From NCBI GenBank assembly GCA_049322335.1, contig JBMORL010000095.1, positions 1 through 64,000 of the forward strand: a stretch of DNA of 64,000 nt, written 5' to 3'. The stretch is from JBMORL01 sp049322335 (lineage in GTDB: Bacteria > Bacteroidota > Bacteroidia > Flavobacteriales_D > UBA2798). The translations under genes were made by a program, and so were the position numbers. The stretch's first letter is position 1. Each line of letters opens with the position of its first letter. Below the pieces are notes generated by a model. It was not told where the DNA came from. It saw only the letters and a program-made list of their open reading frames with translations, and made no database searches. This document shows positions 52,353 to 60,579 of this stretch, one piece after another.

Positions 52353-53695
52353 TTTTTATTTAACCATTCTTTTTTTACCGGCTCCGGCAATCCATCTATA
52401 TCTCCTGCGCCCATCATCAGCACTACTTCCCAGTTGTTGTTGCCGGCTTCTTTTATCAGTTCTTCTTTTGTCAATCGTTTTTTTTTTACCAGTTTCATTT
52501 TATCCAGCAGTAATTGAGAAGTTACTCCTTCAATAGGCAATTCTCTTGCGGGATAGATATCGAGAAGGATAGCTTCATCCAGCTGATCCAGCACTTGTGC
52601 AAATTCATTGGCAAAATCGCGGGTACGGGAGAACAGGTGAGGTTGAAATACACCTGTGATCTTTTTACCCGGAAATAATTCGTGTGCTGCATGTATTGCC
52701 GCTTTCAGTTCTTCAGGGTGATGAGCATAATCATCAATCATCACTTTTCCTTCTTCCCTCAGAATAATTTCAAATCTTCTCTTTATTCCTTTAAATCCTT
52801 CCAATGCCTTTCTTATTCCTTCTTCTGTTGCACCAAATTCAAGTGCCAGTGAAATAGCTGCTGTAGCATTCGATACGTTATGCCGTCCGGGCATGGCAAA
52901 TTTCAGGTGATCTATGTTTGCTTTCTCCCCACAATAATCAAAAACAAAATATCCATTTTCCACACGGATATTTTTTGCCTGGTTTTTTCCTTTTTCCAGT
53001 CCATAGGTGGAAGTAAAAATATTTTTATTCATCTTCACAGGTAATCCATCATTGTAAATTACTTTTCCGTTGGGTTGTGCCTGGTTTACAAATTCATTAT
53101 ATGATTTCCTCATATTTTCTGCGTCACCGTAAATTTCAAGATGATCGGGGTCCATGGCGGTTATGATAATTCCTGATGGATGAAGATGAAGGAAAGACCG
53201 ATCGTATTCATCGGCTTCCACTACCACAACGGAAGAATTTCCTTCCATATAATTAGTATTGTAGTTCACTGCAATTCCTCCCAGGAAAGCTGTGCAATCT
53301 ACTCCCGATGATTTTAAAATATGAGCCAGCAAAGTAGTAGTGGTGGTTTTTCCATGAGTTCCGGCTACCGCAAGGCAGGTAGCATTACGGCTGATGAGTC
53401 CGAGTACTTCGGCACGTTTTGCAATTTTTACTCCTTTTTGAATAAAATAATTCAATTCATTATGTTCTTTTGGAATGGCAGGAGTAAATACAACATAGTC
53501 AATACTTCCGTCAAGCAAGCCGGGATCATCTGTGTAATGAATATTCATTCCTTCTTTTTCCAATTGCCGGGTGAGTACAGAAGGTGTTTTATCATACCCC
53601 GAAACGGTAATTCCTTTTTTATGGAAATACCTTGCCAGGGCGCTCATTCCTATTCCGCCTATACCGATGAAAAATATATGTTTTATGTTCTCCAT
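52349..53695 (-). CDS. murC: UDP-N-acetylmuramate--L-alanine ligase
   Basis: MurC adds L-alanine to UDP-MurNAc in the cytoplasm, the first amino acid of the peptide stem. The 448-residue product has the N-terminal UDP-binding Rossmann start (FFIGIGGIGMSALARYF), the ATP loop AGTHGKTTTTTLL (about 110-122), ADEYDRSFL, and the C-terminal ligase domain with VMIDDYAHHPEELKA and GVFQPHLFSRTRDF. All are typical of MurC rather than the other Mur ligases. It follows murG directly without a gap. Confidence 0.97.
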   Translation of the reverse strand: MENIKHIFFIGIGGIGMSALARYFHKKGITVSGYDKTPSVLTRQLEKEGMNIHYTDDPGLLDGSIDYVVFTPAIPKEHNELNYFIQKGVKIAKRAEVLGLISRNATCLAVAGTHGKTTTTTLLAHILKSSGVDCTAFLGGIAVNYNTNYMEGNSSVVVVEADEYDRSFLHLHPSGIIITAMDPDHLEIYGDAENMRKSYNEFVNQAQPNGKVIYNDGLPVKMNKNIFTSTYGLEKGKNQAKNIRVENGYFVFDYCGEKANIDHLKFAMPGRHNVSNATAAISLALEFGATEEGIRKALEGFKGIKRRFEIILREEGKVMIDDYAHHPEELKAAIHAAHELFPGKKITGVFQPHLFSRTRDFANEFAQVLDQLDEAILLDIYPARELPIEGVTSQLLLDKMKLVKKKRLTKEELIKEAGNNNWEVVLMMGAGDIDGLPEPVKKEWLNKK

Positions 53696-54805
53696 TCAGT
53701 TTACAAGATCAAAAATTACGCTGGCAATGGCATCTGCAGAATTTGTAAATCCCATTCCCGTTATATTATTTTTCAGCTGATCGCATTTTGTCTGATCATT
53801 CATCAGTTCCATTACTTTGGCGGGCAAACTATTTTTTGCTTCGGCATCTTTCACCAGCACGGCTGCGTTATGGTTTACCAGCGCCATTGCGTTTTTTGTC
53901 TGGTGGTCTTCGGCAACGTTTGGCGAAGGAACAAGAATTACCGGTTTTTTCACCAGGCACAATTCGGAAATAGCAATAGCGCCTGCACGTGAAATCACCA
54001 CATCGGCCATTGCATAACCCAGATCCATTTTCGTAATAAAATCGTATACCCTTATATTTTTTGCCGCTGAGTTCTCCACGGTTTTTTTTGCTTCTTCAAA
54101 ATAATTTTTTCCGGTTTGCCAGATCAGTTGAACGTCTTGTTGTTTAAAATTCTCTATACCCGCTTTTATCGCTTCGTTGATTGTTTTTGCTCCCAGGCTT
54201 CCCCCCACAACAAGAATGGTTTTTTTATTGGCATCCAGCTGAAAAAATTCTGCAGCGCGTGCTTTCTTTCCTTCCAGTTGCACCACTTCTTCACGAACGG
54301 GATTACCGGTTAGCACCAGTTTTTCTTTCGGAAACCACTTGTCCAGCCCGTCATACGCCACACATATTTTATTTACTTTTTCAGCGAGCAACTTATTTGT
54401 TTTTCCGGGAAATGAATTTTGTTCCTGTATTACCGATGGAATTTTTTTTCCTGTGGCTACTTTCAGTAATGGCCCGCTGGCATATCCTCCTACTCCCACC
54501 ACTACATCTGGTTTAAATTCTTGGATCATCTTTTTTGCTTTCGACAAACTGTTCATCAGGTTCCATGCAAATGAAAACCATTTGGCGGTGAACAGGGTGC
54601 GGGGCATCCCGGTTATTTTCAACCCGATTATTTTGTATCCGGCAGCAGGAACTTTTTCCATTTCCATTCGTCCTTCAGCACCTACAAACATTATATCGAG
54701 TGACGCATCTCTTTTTTTCAGTGCATTGGCAATTGCAATAGCCGGAAAAATATGTCCGCCTGTTCCGCCTCCGCTTATCATTACTTTACGCAACGGCATA
54801 TTCAC
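53696..54805 (-). CDS. murG: Lipid II synthase MurG
   Basis: MurG transfers GlcNAc to lipid I on the inner face of the membrane to make lipid II. The 369-residue GT28 product has the N-terminal glycine-rich loop SGGGTGGHIFPAIAIANAL, the second loop VVGGSLGAKTINEA and the C-terminal donor-binding segment ISRAGAIAISELCLVKKPVI. The frame opens 20 bases inside ftsW; the Met two codons later is an equally good start. Translational coupling to ftsW is likely. Confidence 0.96.
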   Translation of the reverse strand: MNMPLRKVMISGGGTGGHIFPAIAIANALKKRDASLDIMFVGAEGRMEMEKVPAAGYKIIGLKITGMPRTLFTAKWFSFAWNLMNSLSKAKKMIQEFKPDVVVGVGGYASGPLLKVATGKKIPSVIQEQNSFPGKTNKLLAEKVNKICVAYDGLDKWFPKEKLVLTGNPVREEVVQLEGKKARAAEFFQLDANKKTILVVGGSLGAKTINEAIKAGIENFKQQDVQLIWQTGKNYFEEAKKTVENSAAKNIRVYDFITKMDLGYAMADVVISRAGAIAISELCLVKKPVILVPSPNVAEDHQTKNAMALVNHNAAVLVKDAEAKNSLPAKVMELMNDQTKCDQLKNNITGMGFTNSADAIASVIFDLVN

Positions 54806-56003
54806 CCCCTTCCACTGGTTTTTCCTCTTCCTCTTCTTCTTTCTTCTTTCGGTTTTGTTCCTTTAACTTTTCTTCTTTTATTTTTTCTTCTTCGATTGAA
54901 CGGCTTACACTAAGAATAACGCCCAAAGCAATACAGGTAAACCATGTGGATGTTCCTCCCATACTGATAATAGGAATATTTTGTCCTGTAACAGGGACTA
55001 ACTGTGTGCATACTGCCATATTTACAAAAGCCATAAAAACAAGATTGAGACACAGTCCGAGTACAGCCAGCGATCCGAATATTTTTTCGCATTTGGAGGC
55101 AATGCGTATCACGCGGTAAGTGAGTATAAGGAACAAGAGCAATAAAAATCCGCCACCCAATGAACCAAATTCTTCTATGAAAGAAGCATACACAAAATCG
55201 GCATAGGCTTGCGGCAATTCGTGTTTGAGTTGTCCGTTACCCGGCCCCATTCCCCAGAATCCTCCGTTTTTAATGGCCATCAATGCATTGTTGATTTGCC
55301 AGGTTTCTCTCGGATCTTCGGCAGAAAAATTAAATATCCGGTTGATCCATGTATCCAGCCTGGGCAACAGTCCCGGAAAAACTTTTGCCAGTAAAATAAC
55401 AAAAGCTACCATTACTATAGCTCCAAAAATGATCAATAAAATATATCTCCAGTTCACTCCACCGATAAACATCATAATAAGGCATAACGCAAACAGCATT
55501 GCCGCAGTGGAAAAATTTTCGGGAAAGATCAGTCCGCAAATCAATACTACAGGAATAAGAATGGGCAAAACACCTTCTTTGAAATTATGCAGGTTTTCGC
55601 GGTTAAGTGTCAGCATTCGTGCCACGTAAATGATCAAAACCAGTTTGGCAAAATCGGAAGTCTGGAATTTCTGATTGATTAAAGGGATAACCAGCCATCT
55701 TCCGGCACTGTTGATATTCACTCCGGCTACGAGGGTAACGAATAATAAAATCACCGCCACCCACAACCCGATGTGCGATAATTTTGAAAAATATTTAAAG
55801 TTTATTTCATGGATATAAAACATCAGGGCAAATCCCGTGATGATGGTAATAAAATGCTTGAATAAAAATCCTTCTGTTCCTGTCTCATCATTTGCCAGGA
55901 TAGGTGTAAAACTATACACCGACACCAGTGAGAAGAGTGCCAGGATAAAGGCGATCATCCAAACCACCTTATCACCTTTCAGATATGTGAATACAGCTCT
56001 CAA
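54786..56003 (-). CDS. ftsW: Peptidoglycan glycosyltransferase FtsW
   Basis: FtsW is the SEDS-family polymerase that works with FtsI in septal wall synthesis. The 405-residue product has ten or so membrane helices with the family blocks GRWLVIPLINQKFQTSDFAKL, FPENFSTAAMLFALCLIMMF, the large extracytoplasmic loop, NGGFWGMGPGNGQLKHELPQAYADF and SMGGTSTWFTCIALGVILSVSR. The C-terminal tail is long, charged and Glu/Lys-rich. The start lies one base after the MurD-C gene stop. Confidence 0.94.
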   Translation of the reverse strand: MRAVFTYLKGDKVVWMIAFILALFSLVSVYSFTPILANDETGTEGFLFKHFITIITGFALMFYIHEINFKYFSKLSHIGLWVAVILLFVTLVAGVNINSAGRWLVIPLINQKFQTSDFAKLVLIIYVARMLTLNRENLHNFKEGVLPILIPVVLICGLIFPENFSTAAMLFALCLIMMFIGGVNWRYILLIIFGAIVMVAFVILLAKVFPGLLPRLDTWINRIFNFSAEDPRETWQINNALMAIKNGGFWGMGPGNGQLKHELPQAYADFVYASFIEEFGSLGGGFLLLLFLILTYRVIRIASKCEKIFGSLAVLGLCLNLVFMAFVNMAVCTQLVPVTGQNIPIISMGGTSTWFTCIALGVILSVSRSIEEEKIKEEKLKEQNRKKKEEEEEEKPVEGGEYAVA

Positions 56004-56004
56004 C

Positions 56005-56511
56005 TTATTTTAGTCCATTTACCATTTGGTTAAATTTCTCTCCTCTTTCTTTATAATCGCTGAACATTTCGAAACTGGTACACGCGGGGGAGAACAACAC
56101 TACTCCGCCTTTTTTTGTATATTTCATGGCATGAAAGAATGCGTCTTCAAAATCGGTGGAATGCACATAGTGATCGGCAAACACACCGAGTGTTTCTTTT
56201 ATGCTTGTGTCATTGGAACCAAACACCACCAATGTCACTACTTTAAATTTTACCAGTTTCAGGAAAACAGAATAATCCTCATCAAATTCTGATGCACCGG
56301 CCATCCATGTTACAGGTTGTTCCATCAGTTCAAGTGAGCAAAAAGCAGACTCCAGGTCGGTGGCTTTTGAATCATTGATAAAATCAATTCCGTTTACCTG
56401 TGCCACATGTTCCATCCTGAATCGTATTCCTGCAAACATTTCGAGTCCGGCTTTTCGTGAAGTGAAATAAGCCGAAGCCGATTGACGTATGTTTTTATTT
56501 TTTTCAGTCAT
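56005..56511 (-). CDS. Stand-alone MurD C-terminal-domain paralogue
   Basis: This 168-residue protein aligns with the C-terminal third of the adjacent MurD and lacks the UDP-binding and ATP-binding domains. Shared blocks are GIDFINDSKAT (MurD: GIEFINDSKAT), SPACTSFEMF (MurD: SPACASFDLF) and YKERGEKFNQMV (MurD: YEERGQKFKKAV). The MurD loop GGVDKGND is replaced by AGASEFDED, so a lysine expected at the substrate/nucleotide site is missing. The frame is clean with its own start, 10 bases after murD and one base before ftsW, so it looks maintained rather than decaying. On its own it cannot be a ligase. A regulatory or scaffolding role is inference. Confidence 0.88.
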   Translation of the reverse strand: MTEKNKNIRQSASAYFTSRKAGLEMFAGIRFRMEHVAQVNGIDFINDSKATDLESAFCSLELMEQPVTWMAGASEFDEDYSVFLKLVKFKVVTLVVFGSNDTSIKETLGVFADHYVHSTDFEDAFFHAMKYTKKGGVVLFSPACTSFEMFSDYKERGEKFNQMVNGLK

Positions 56512-56521
56512 GGTTTTTGTT

Positions 56522-57865
56522 TTAAAGTGCTTTCACTGCTTTTTTAAATTTTTGTCCGCGCTCTTCGTAGTTTTCAAACAAGTCGAAACTGGCACAGGCG
56601 GGCGATAACAATACCACCTGGTCTTTTTTTGCCAGGCGATAACCCAATGCCACTGCTTCATCGGCAGTAGAAGCTTCTACGATAGCAGGCACCATGTCTT
56701 TAAATGTTTTGATGATTTTGGAGTTGTCTTTTCCGAGACAGATGATAGCCTGCACTTTTTGTTTTACGAGGTCAAAAAGCATGGAGTAATCATTTCCCTT
56801 GTCTACTCCTCCTACAATCCACACAATGGGTTTGTTGATGGATTCGAGGGCATACCAGGTAGAATTTACATTGGTAGCTTTTGAATCGTTGATGAATTCG
56901 ATTCCATGAATGCGGGCCACAAATTCGAGGCGGTGTTCCACATTCTGAAAATCGGAAAGGCTTTCTCTGATGACATCTTTGCGGATGTCGAGAATCCTGG
57001 CAGCAATCCCTGCGGCCATGGAATTGTAAGCATTATGCTTACCGCTTAGTGCAAGATCAAAAATTGACATGGTGAATGTTTGGTTGTTTAGGTTTATGTT
57101 GAGGTTGTTGGTTGTGCTGTCGAGATAAGCTCCTGTATCGATTTTCTGTTTAATGGAAAAAGGATATTTTTTTGCTTTTATAGTATGCTTTGGCAATTCG
57201 CGAACCGTTACTTCATCATCGGCACAAAAAACAAAAGCATCGTTTTCGCGCTGATTTTGAGTGATCCGGAATTTTGAATCCGCGTAATTTTCCAGTTTAT
57301 AGTCATACCGGTCAAGATGATCGGGAGTAATATTGAGCAGGATGGCAATGTCAGAACGGAAATTATACATGTTATCCAGTTGGAAACTGCTCAGTTCAAG
57401 TACGTAATATTCAAAATCATTTTCGGCTACCTGCCAGGCAAAACTTTTTCCTACATTTCCGCCAAGGCCGACATTCAATCCGGCTTTTTTAAGAATATGA
57501 TAAGTGAGTAACGTGGTGGTGGTTTTTCCGTTGCTGCCTGTAATGCAAATCATTTTAGCACTGGTATACCGGCCGGCAAATTCAATTTCAGAAACCACGG
57601 GAATATTTTTTTCATGTAGTTTTTTAATCAATGGGGCTTCCCCGGGGATTCCGGGGCTTTTTATTACTTCATCGGCATTGAGAATTTTTTCTTCCGAATG
57701 TTTTCCTTCTTCCCATGAAATATTATTTGCCGAAAGAATATCACGGTATTTTTCTTTTACTTTTCCCGAATCAGAAACAAAAACGTCAAAACCTTTCTTC
57801 ACCGCCAGCAATGCAGCACCGGTTCCGCTTTCTCCTGATCCCAATATGACAATTCTCTTACTCAA
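56522..57865 (-). CDS. murD: UDP-N-acetylmuramoyl-L-alanine--D-glutamate ligase
   Basis: MurD adds D-glutamate to UDP-MurNAc-L-Ala. The 447-residue product is full-length: the N-terminal Rossmann start VILGSGESGTGAALLA, the ATP loop ITGSNGKTTTTLLTYHIL (about 108-125), LLNITPDHLDRYDY, HNAYNSMAAGIAARIL, and a C-terminal domain with INDSKATNVNST, GGVDKGNDY and SPACASFDLF. It lies three bases after mraY. The next gene repeats its C-terminal domain. Confidence 0.97.
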   Translation of the reverse strand: MSKRIVILGSGESGTGAALLAVKKGFDVFVSDSGKVKEKYRDILSANNISWEEGKHSEEKILNADEVIKSPGIPGEAPLIKKLHEKNIPVVSEIEFAGRYTSAKMICITGSNGKTTTTLLTYHILKKAGLNVGLGGNVGKSFAWQVAENDFEYYVLELSSFQLDNMYNFRSDIAILLNITPDHLDRYDYKLENYADSKFRITQNQRENDAFVFCADDEVTVRELPKHTIKAKKYPFSIKQKIDTGAYLDSTTNNLNINLNNQTFTMSIFDLALSGKHNAYNSMAAGIAARILDIRKDVIRESLSDFQNVEHRLEFVARIHGIEFINDSKATNVNSTWYALESINKPIVWIVGGVDKGNDYSMLFDLVKQKVQAIICLGKDNSKIIKTFKDMVPAIVEASTADEAVALGYRLAKKDQVVLLSPACASFDLFENYEERGQKFKKAVKAL

Positions 57866-57868
57866 TTT

Positions 57869-59113
57869 TTAGCGCAGTTTTAATGTTACAATAGAGATCA
57901 CTGCCAGCATGATGCCGATGATCCAGAAACGTGAAACAATTTTTGATTCGTGTAATCCTTTTTTCTGGTAGTGATGGTGCAAAGGCGACATGAGAAAAAT
58001 TCTTCTTCCTTCACCATATTTTTTCTTTGTGTATTTGAAATACGAAACCTGCATGACTACCGAAAGATTTTCGATGAGGAAAACTCCGCAGAAAATGGGG
58101 ATGAGTAATTCTTTACGGATAGCAATAGAAAATACAGCAATAATTCCCCCGAGGGCAAGGCTTCCTGTATCGCCCATAAAAACCTGTGCGGGATACGAGT
58201 TATACCAGAGAAAACCGATACAGGCTCCAACGAAAGCGGCAATAAAAATTACCAGTTCTCCCGAATTGGGAATGTACATGATGTTGAGATAATCAGCAAA
58301 AGCCATGTTACCGGAGAGGTAAGCGAAAATAGCCAGCACGGTTCCTATGATGGCAGAAGTACCGGTTGCCAAACCATCCAGTCCATCGGTAATGTTTGCC
58401 CCGTTAGATACTGAAGTAACGATAAGAATAACAATAGGTATGAATAAAAGCCATGCGAGGTTCCTGTTTTCTTCTCCCAATATCCACGAGTAATCAAATT
58501 CGTTGTCTTTCACAAACGGGATAGTGGTTTTCATCGATTGTGTTTCGTGCCAGATAAAATTCTGGTCATCGCAGGGAGTATATTCACCGCTTTCTGTGAT
58601 AATATCGTAATTGGAAGTGGGATCAATGGGCACTTTTTCCTTGATCACCACGTCCTGGTTGAAATACAAAATACTTCCTACAATCAAACCGGTAGTGATC
58701 TGCCCTACTACTTTGAATTTTCCTGCCAATCCTTTTTTATTTTTCCTGAATACTTTTATATAATCATCAATAAAACCAATGAAACCAAGCAATACAGTAG
58801 CAATAAGCATCGTGATGATGTAGATATTATGCAACTTGGCGAATAACAGGGTGGGGATTAGTATAGCGGAAAGTATAATTAGTCCACCCATAGTAGGCGT
58901 TCCCGATTTTTCTTTTTCGCCCTGCAGGCCAAGATCACGAATGGTTTCGCCCACCTGTTTTCTGCGAAGAAGGTTGATGAGTCTTTTTCCGAACAACATG
59001 GAAATAATGAGTGATACCATTACCGCCATGGCAGCACGAAACGAGATGTAGTGAAACACTCCTGCTCCGGGGAAGTCTAATTGTTCGAGATAATCAAATA
59101 AATAGTACAACAT
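57869..59113 (-). CDS. mraY: Phospho-N-acetylmuramoyl-pentapeptide-transferase
   Basis: MraY transfers phospho-MurNAc-pentapeptide to undecaprenyl phosphate, forming lipid I in the inner membrane. The 414-residue product has the family motifs KSGTPTMGGLIIL, the Asp-rich FIDDYIKVFRKNKKGL, NITDGLDGLATGTS, FMGDTGSLALGG and the histidine loop LMSPLHHHYQKKG. Between about residues 155 and 220 there is an inserted, hydrophilic extracytoplasmic segment, which accounts for the length above the usual 360 and is common in this phylum. Its first base is the last of murE (TAATG overlap). Confidence 0.97.
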   Translation of the reverse strand: MLYYLFDYLEQLDFPGAGVFHYISFRAAMAVMVSLIISMLFGKRLINLLRRKQVGETIRDLGLQGEKEKSGTPTMGGLIILSAILIPTLLFAKLHNIYIITMLIATVLLGFIGFIDDYIKVFRKNKKGLAGKFKVVGQITTGLIVGSILYFNQDVVIKEKVPIDPTSNYDIITESGEYTPCDDQNFIWHETQSMKTTIPFVKDNEFDYSWILGEENRNLAWLLFIPIVILIVTSVSNGANITDGLDGLATGTSAIIGTVLAIFAYLSGNMAFADYLNIMYIPNSGELVIFIAAFVGACIGFLWYNSYPAQVFMGDTGSLALGGIIAVFSIAIRKELLIPIFCGVFLIENLSVVMQVSYFKYTKKKYGEGRRIFLMSPLHHHYQKKGLHESKIVSRFWIIGIMLAVISIVTLKLR

Positions 59114-60579
59114 TATTTTCCAACAGTTTTAAAACATTCTTCCACTTCTTTCATATCGTCAAAAGGAAACCGTTCTCCTTTTATTTCCTGGTATTTTTCA
59201 TGTCCCTTTCCGGCAACAAGAATGATATCACCGCTTTTTGCAAATCCGCAGGCAGCCCGTATAGCTTCCTTCCGGTTGGTGATATGCATTACTTTTTTAA
59301 AATGCAACGGCTCCACTCCTTTCATCATTTCGCTGATAATGGTTTCCGGATCTTCACTCCTGGGGTTATCAGAAGTAAGAATTACTTTATCACTGAGTGT
59401 ACAGGCAATAGATGCCATTAGGGGTCGCTTTGCTTTATCACGGTCGCCACCACATCCTACTACTGTAATTACCTGTTCGTTGCCGGTACGGATATCTTTT
59501 ATGGTTTCCAATACATTTTTCAATGCATCGGGAGTATGTGCATAATCTACCACCGCGATGATGTTATCGCTGCTTTTGGTATACTGGAATCTTCCTTCCA
59601 CCGGAAGAAGTGTGCTTAATGTGGTGAGAATGGTAACTTCTTCCTGCCCGAGCAATCTTGCAATTGCGTAAACACCCAGCACGTTATACGCGTTGAAACT
59701 TCCGATAAGTTTTGTCCAGACTTCTTTTCCGTCAATGTTGAGGAACAATCCTGATAAATGGTTTTCGATAATCCGGCCTTTGAAATCGGCCATTGATTTT
59801 AAGCCGAAAGATTTTACTCCTGCTTTTGTATTTTGCACCATTACCGCGGCATGCTGGTCATCTGTGTTTATCAATGCAAACGATCCGGAAGGCAGCATGT
59901 CGAAAAATCCTTTTTTGGCTTTGATGTATTCGTCAAACGTTTTATGGTAGTCGAGGTGATCGTGGGTGATGTTGGTAAACAATCCACCGGTAAAATGCAA
60001 TCCTGAAATACGTTTCTGGTGAACTGCATGCGAACTAACTTCCATAAAACAATATGTGCAGCCTTTATCCGCCATTTCGCGCAACAGGGCATTCAACTCA
60101 ATAGCGTTGGGAGTTGTATGTGTAGCCAACACGTCTTCGTTGTGTATTTTATTCACTACGGTGGAAAGTAAACCGGTACGAAATCCGAGACGTTTGAACA
60201 AATGATAAAGCAGTGTTGCTGTAGTGGTCTTTCCGTTAGTTCCGGTAATTCCTACCAGTTTTATCTGCTCCGAAGGATTATCATAAAAATTGGAAGCCAT
60301 GATACCGAGAGCTGCCGCTGAATCGGCAACTTTCACATAGGTGATTTTATCATCGCGTTTTTCAGGTAATTCTTCACAGATAACAGCATCAGCACCTGTA
60401 GCAATGGATTTATCTATAAACTGATGTCCGTCAACTGTTGTTCCTTTTGTAGCCACAAACAGTGATCCGGAACGTACTTTTCTCGAATCAAACACAATAT
60501 TATCAATAGCTACATGCGTAGAACCATGTACTTCGGTAATACGAACGCCAAACAATATGTCTTTTAACAGTTTCATCAA
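59113..60579 (-). CDS. murE: UDP-MurNAc-tripeptide synthetase, meso-DAP type
   Basis: MurE adds the third stem residue. The 488-residue product has the N-terminal substrate-binding part (IVFDSRKVRSGSLFVA), the ATP loop GITGTNGKTTTATLL (about 110-124), the carbamylated-lysine region, VDYAHTPDALKNVL and VVGCGGDRDKAKRP, and the specificity motif DNPRSEDP (about residue 403), in which DNPR marks meso-diaminopimelate enzymes rather than lysine enzymes. It overlaps the end of ftsI by four bases. Confidence 0.97.
   Translation of the reverse strand: MMKLLKDILFGVRITEVHGSTHVAIDNIVFDSRKVRSGSLFVATKGTTVDGHQFIDKSIATGADAVICEELPEKRDDKITYVKVADSAAALGIMASNFYDNPSEQIKLVGITGTNGKTTTATLLYHLFKRLGFRTGLLSTVVNKIHNEDVLATHTTPNAIELNALLREMADKGCTYCFMEVSSHAVHQKRISGLHFTGGLFTNITHDHLDYHKTFDEYIKAKKGFFDMLPSGSFALINTDDQHAAVMVQNTKAGVKSFGLKSMADFKGRIIENHLSGLFLNIDGKEVWTKLIGSFNAYNVLGVYAIARLLGQEEVTILTTLSTLLPVEGRFQYTKSSDNIIAVVDYAHTPDALKNVLETIKDIRTGNEQVITVVGCGGDRDKAKRPLMASIACTLSDKVILTSDNPRSEDPETIISEMMKGVEPLHFKKVMHITNRKEAIRAACGFAKSGDIILVAGKGHEKYQEIKGERFPFDDMKEVEECFKTVGK

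Noticed and set aside
56005..56511. MurD C-domain gene as the result of a frameshift in murD
   Set aside because: MurD upstream is complete with its own C-domain and stop codon. This is a second, diverged copy with its own start.
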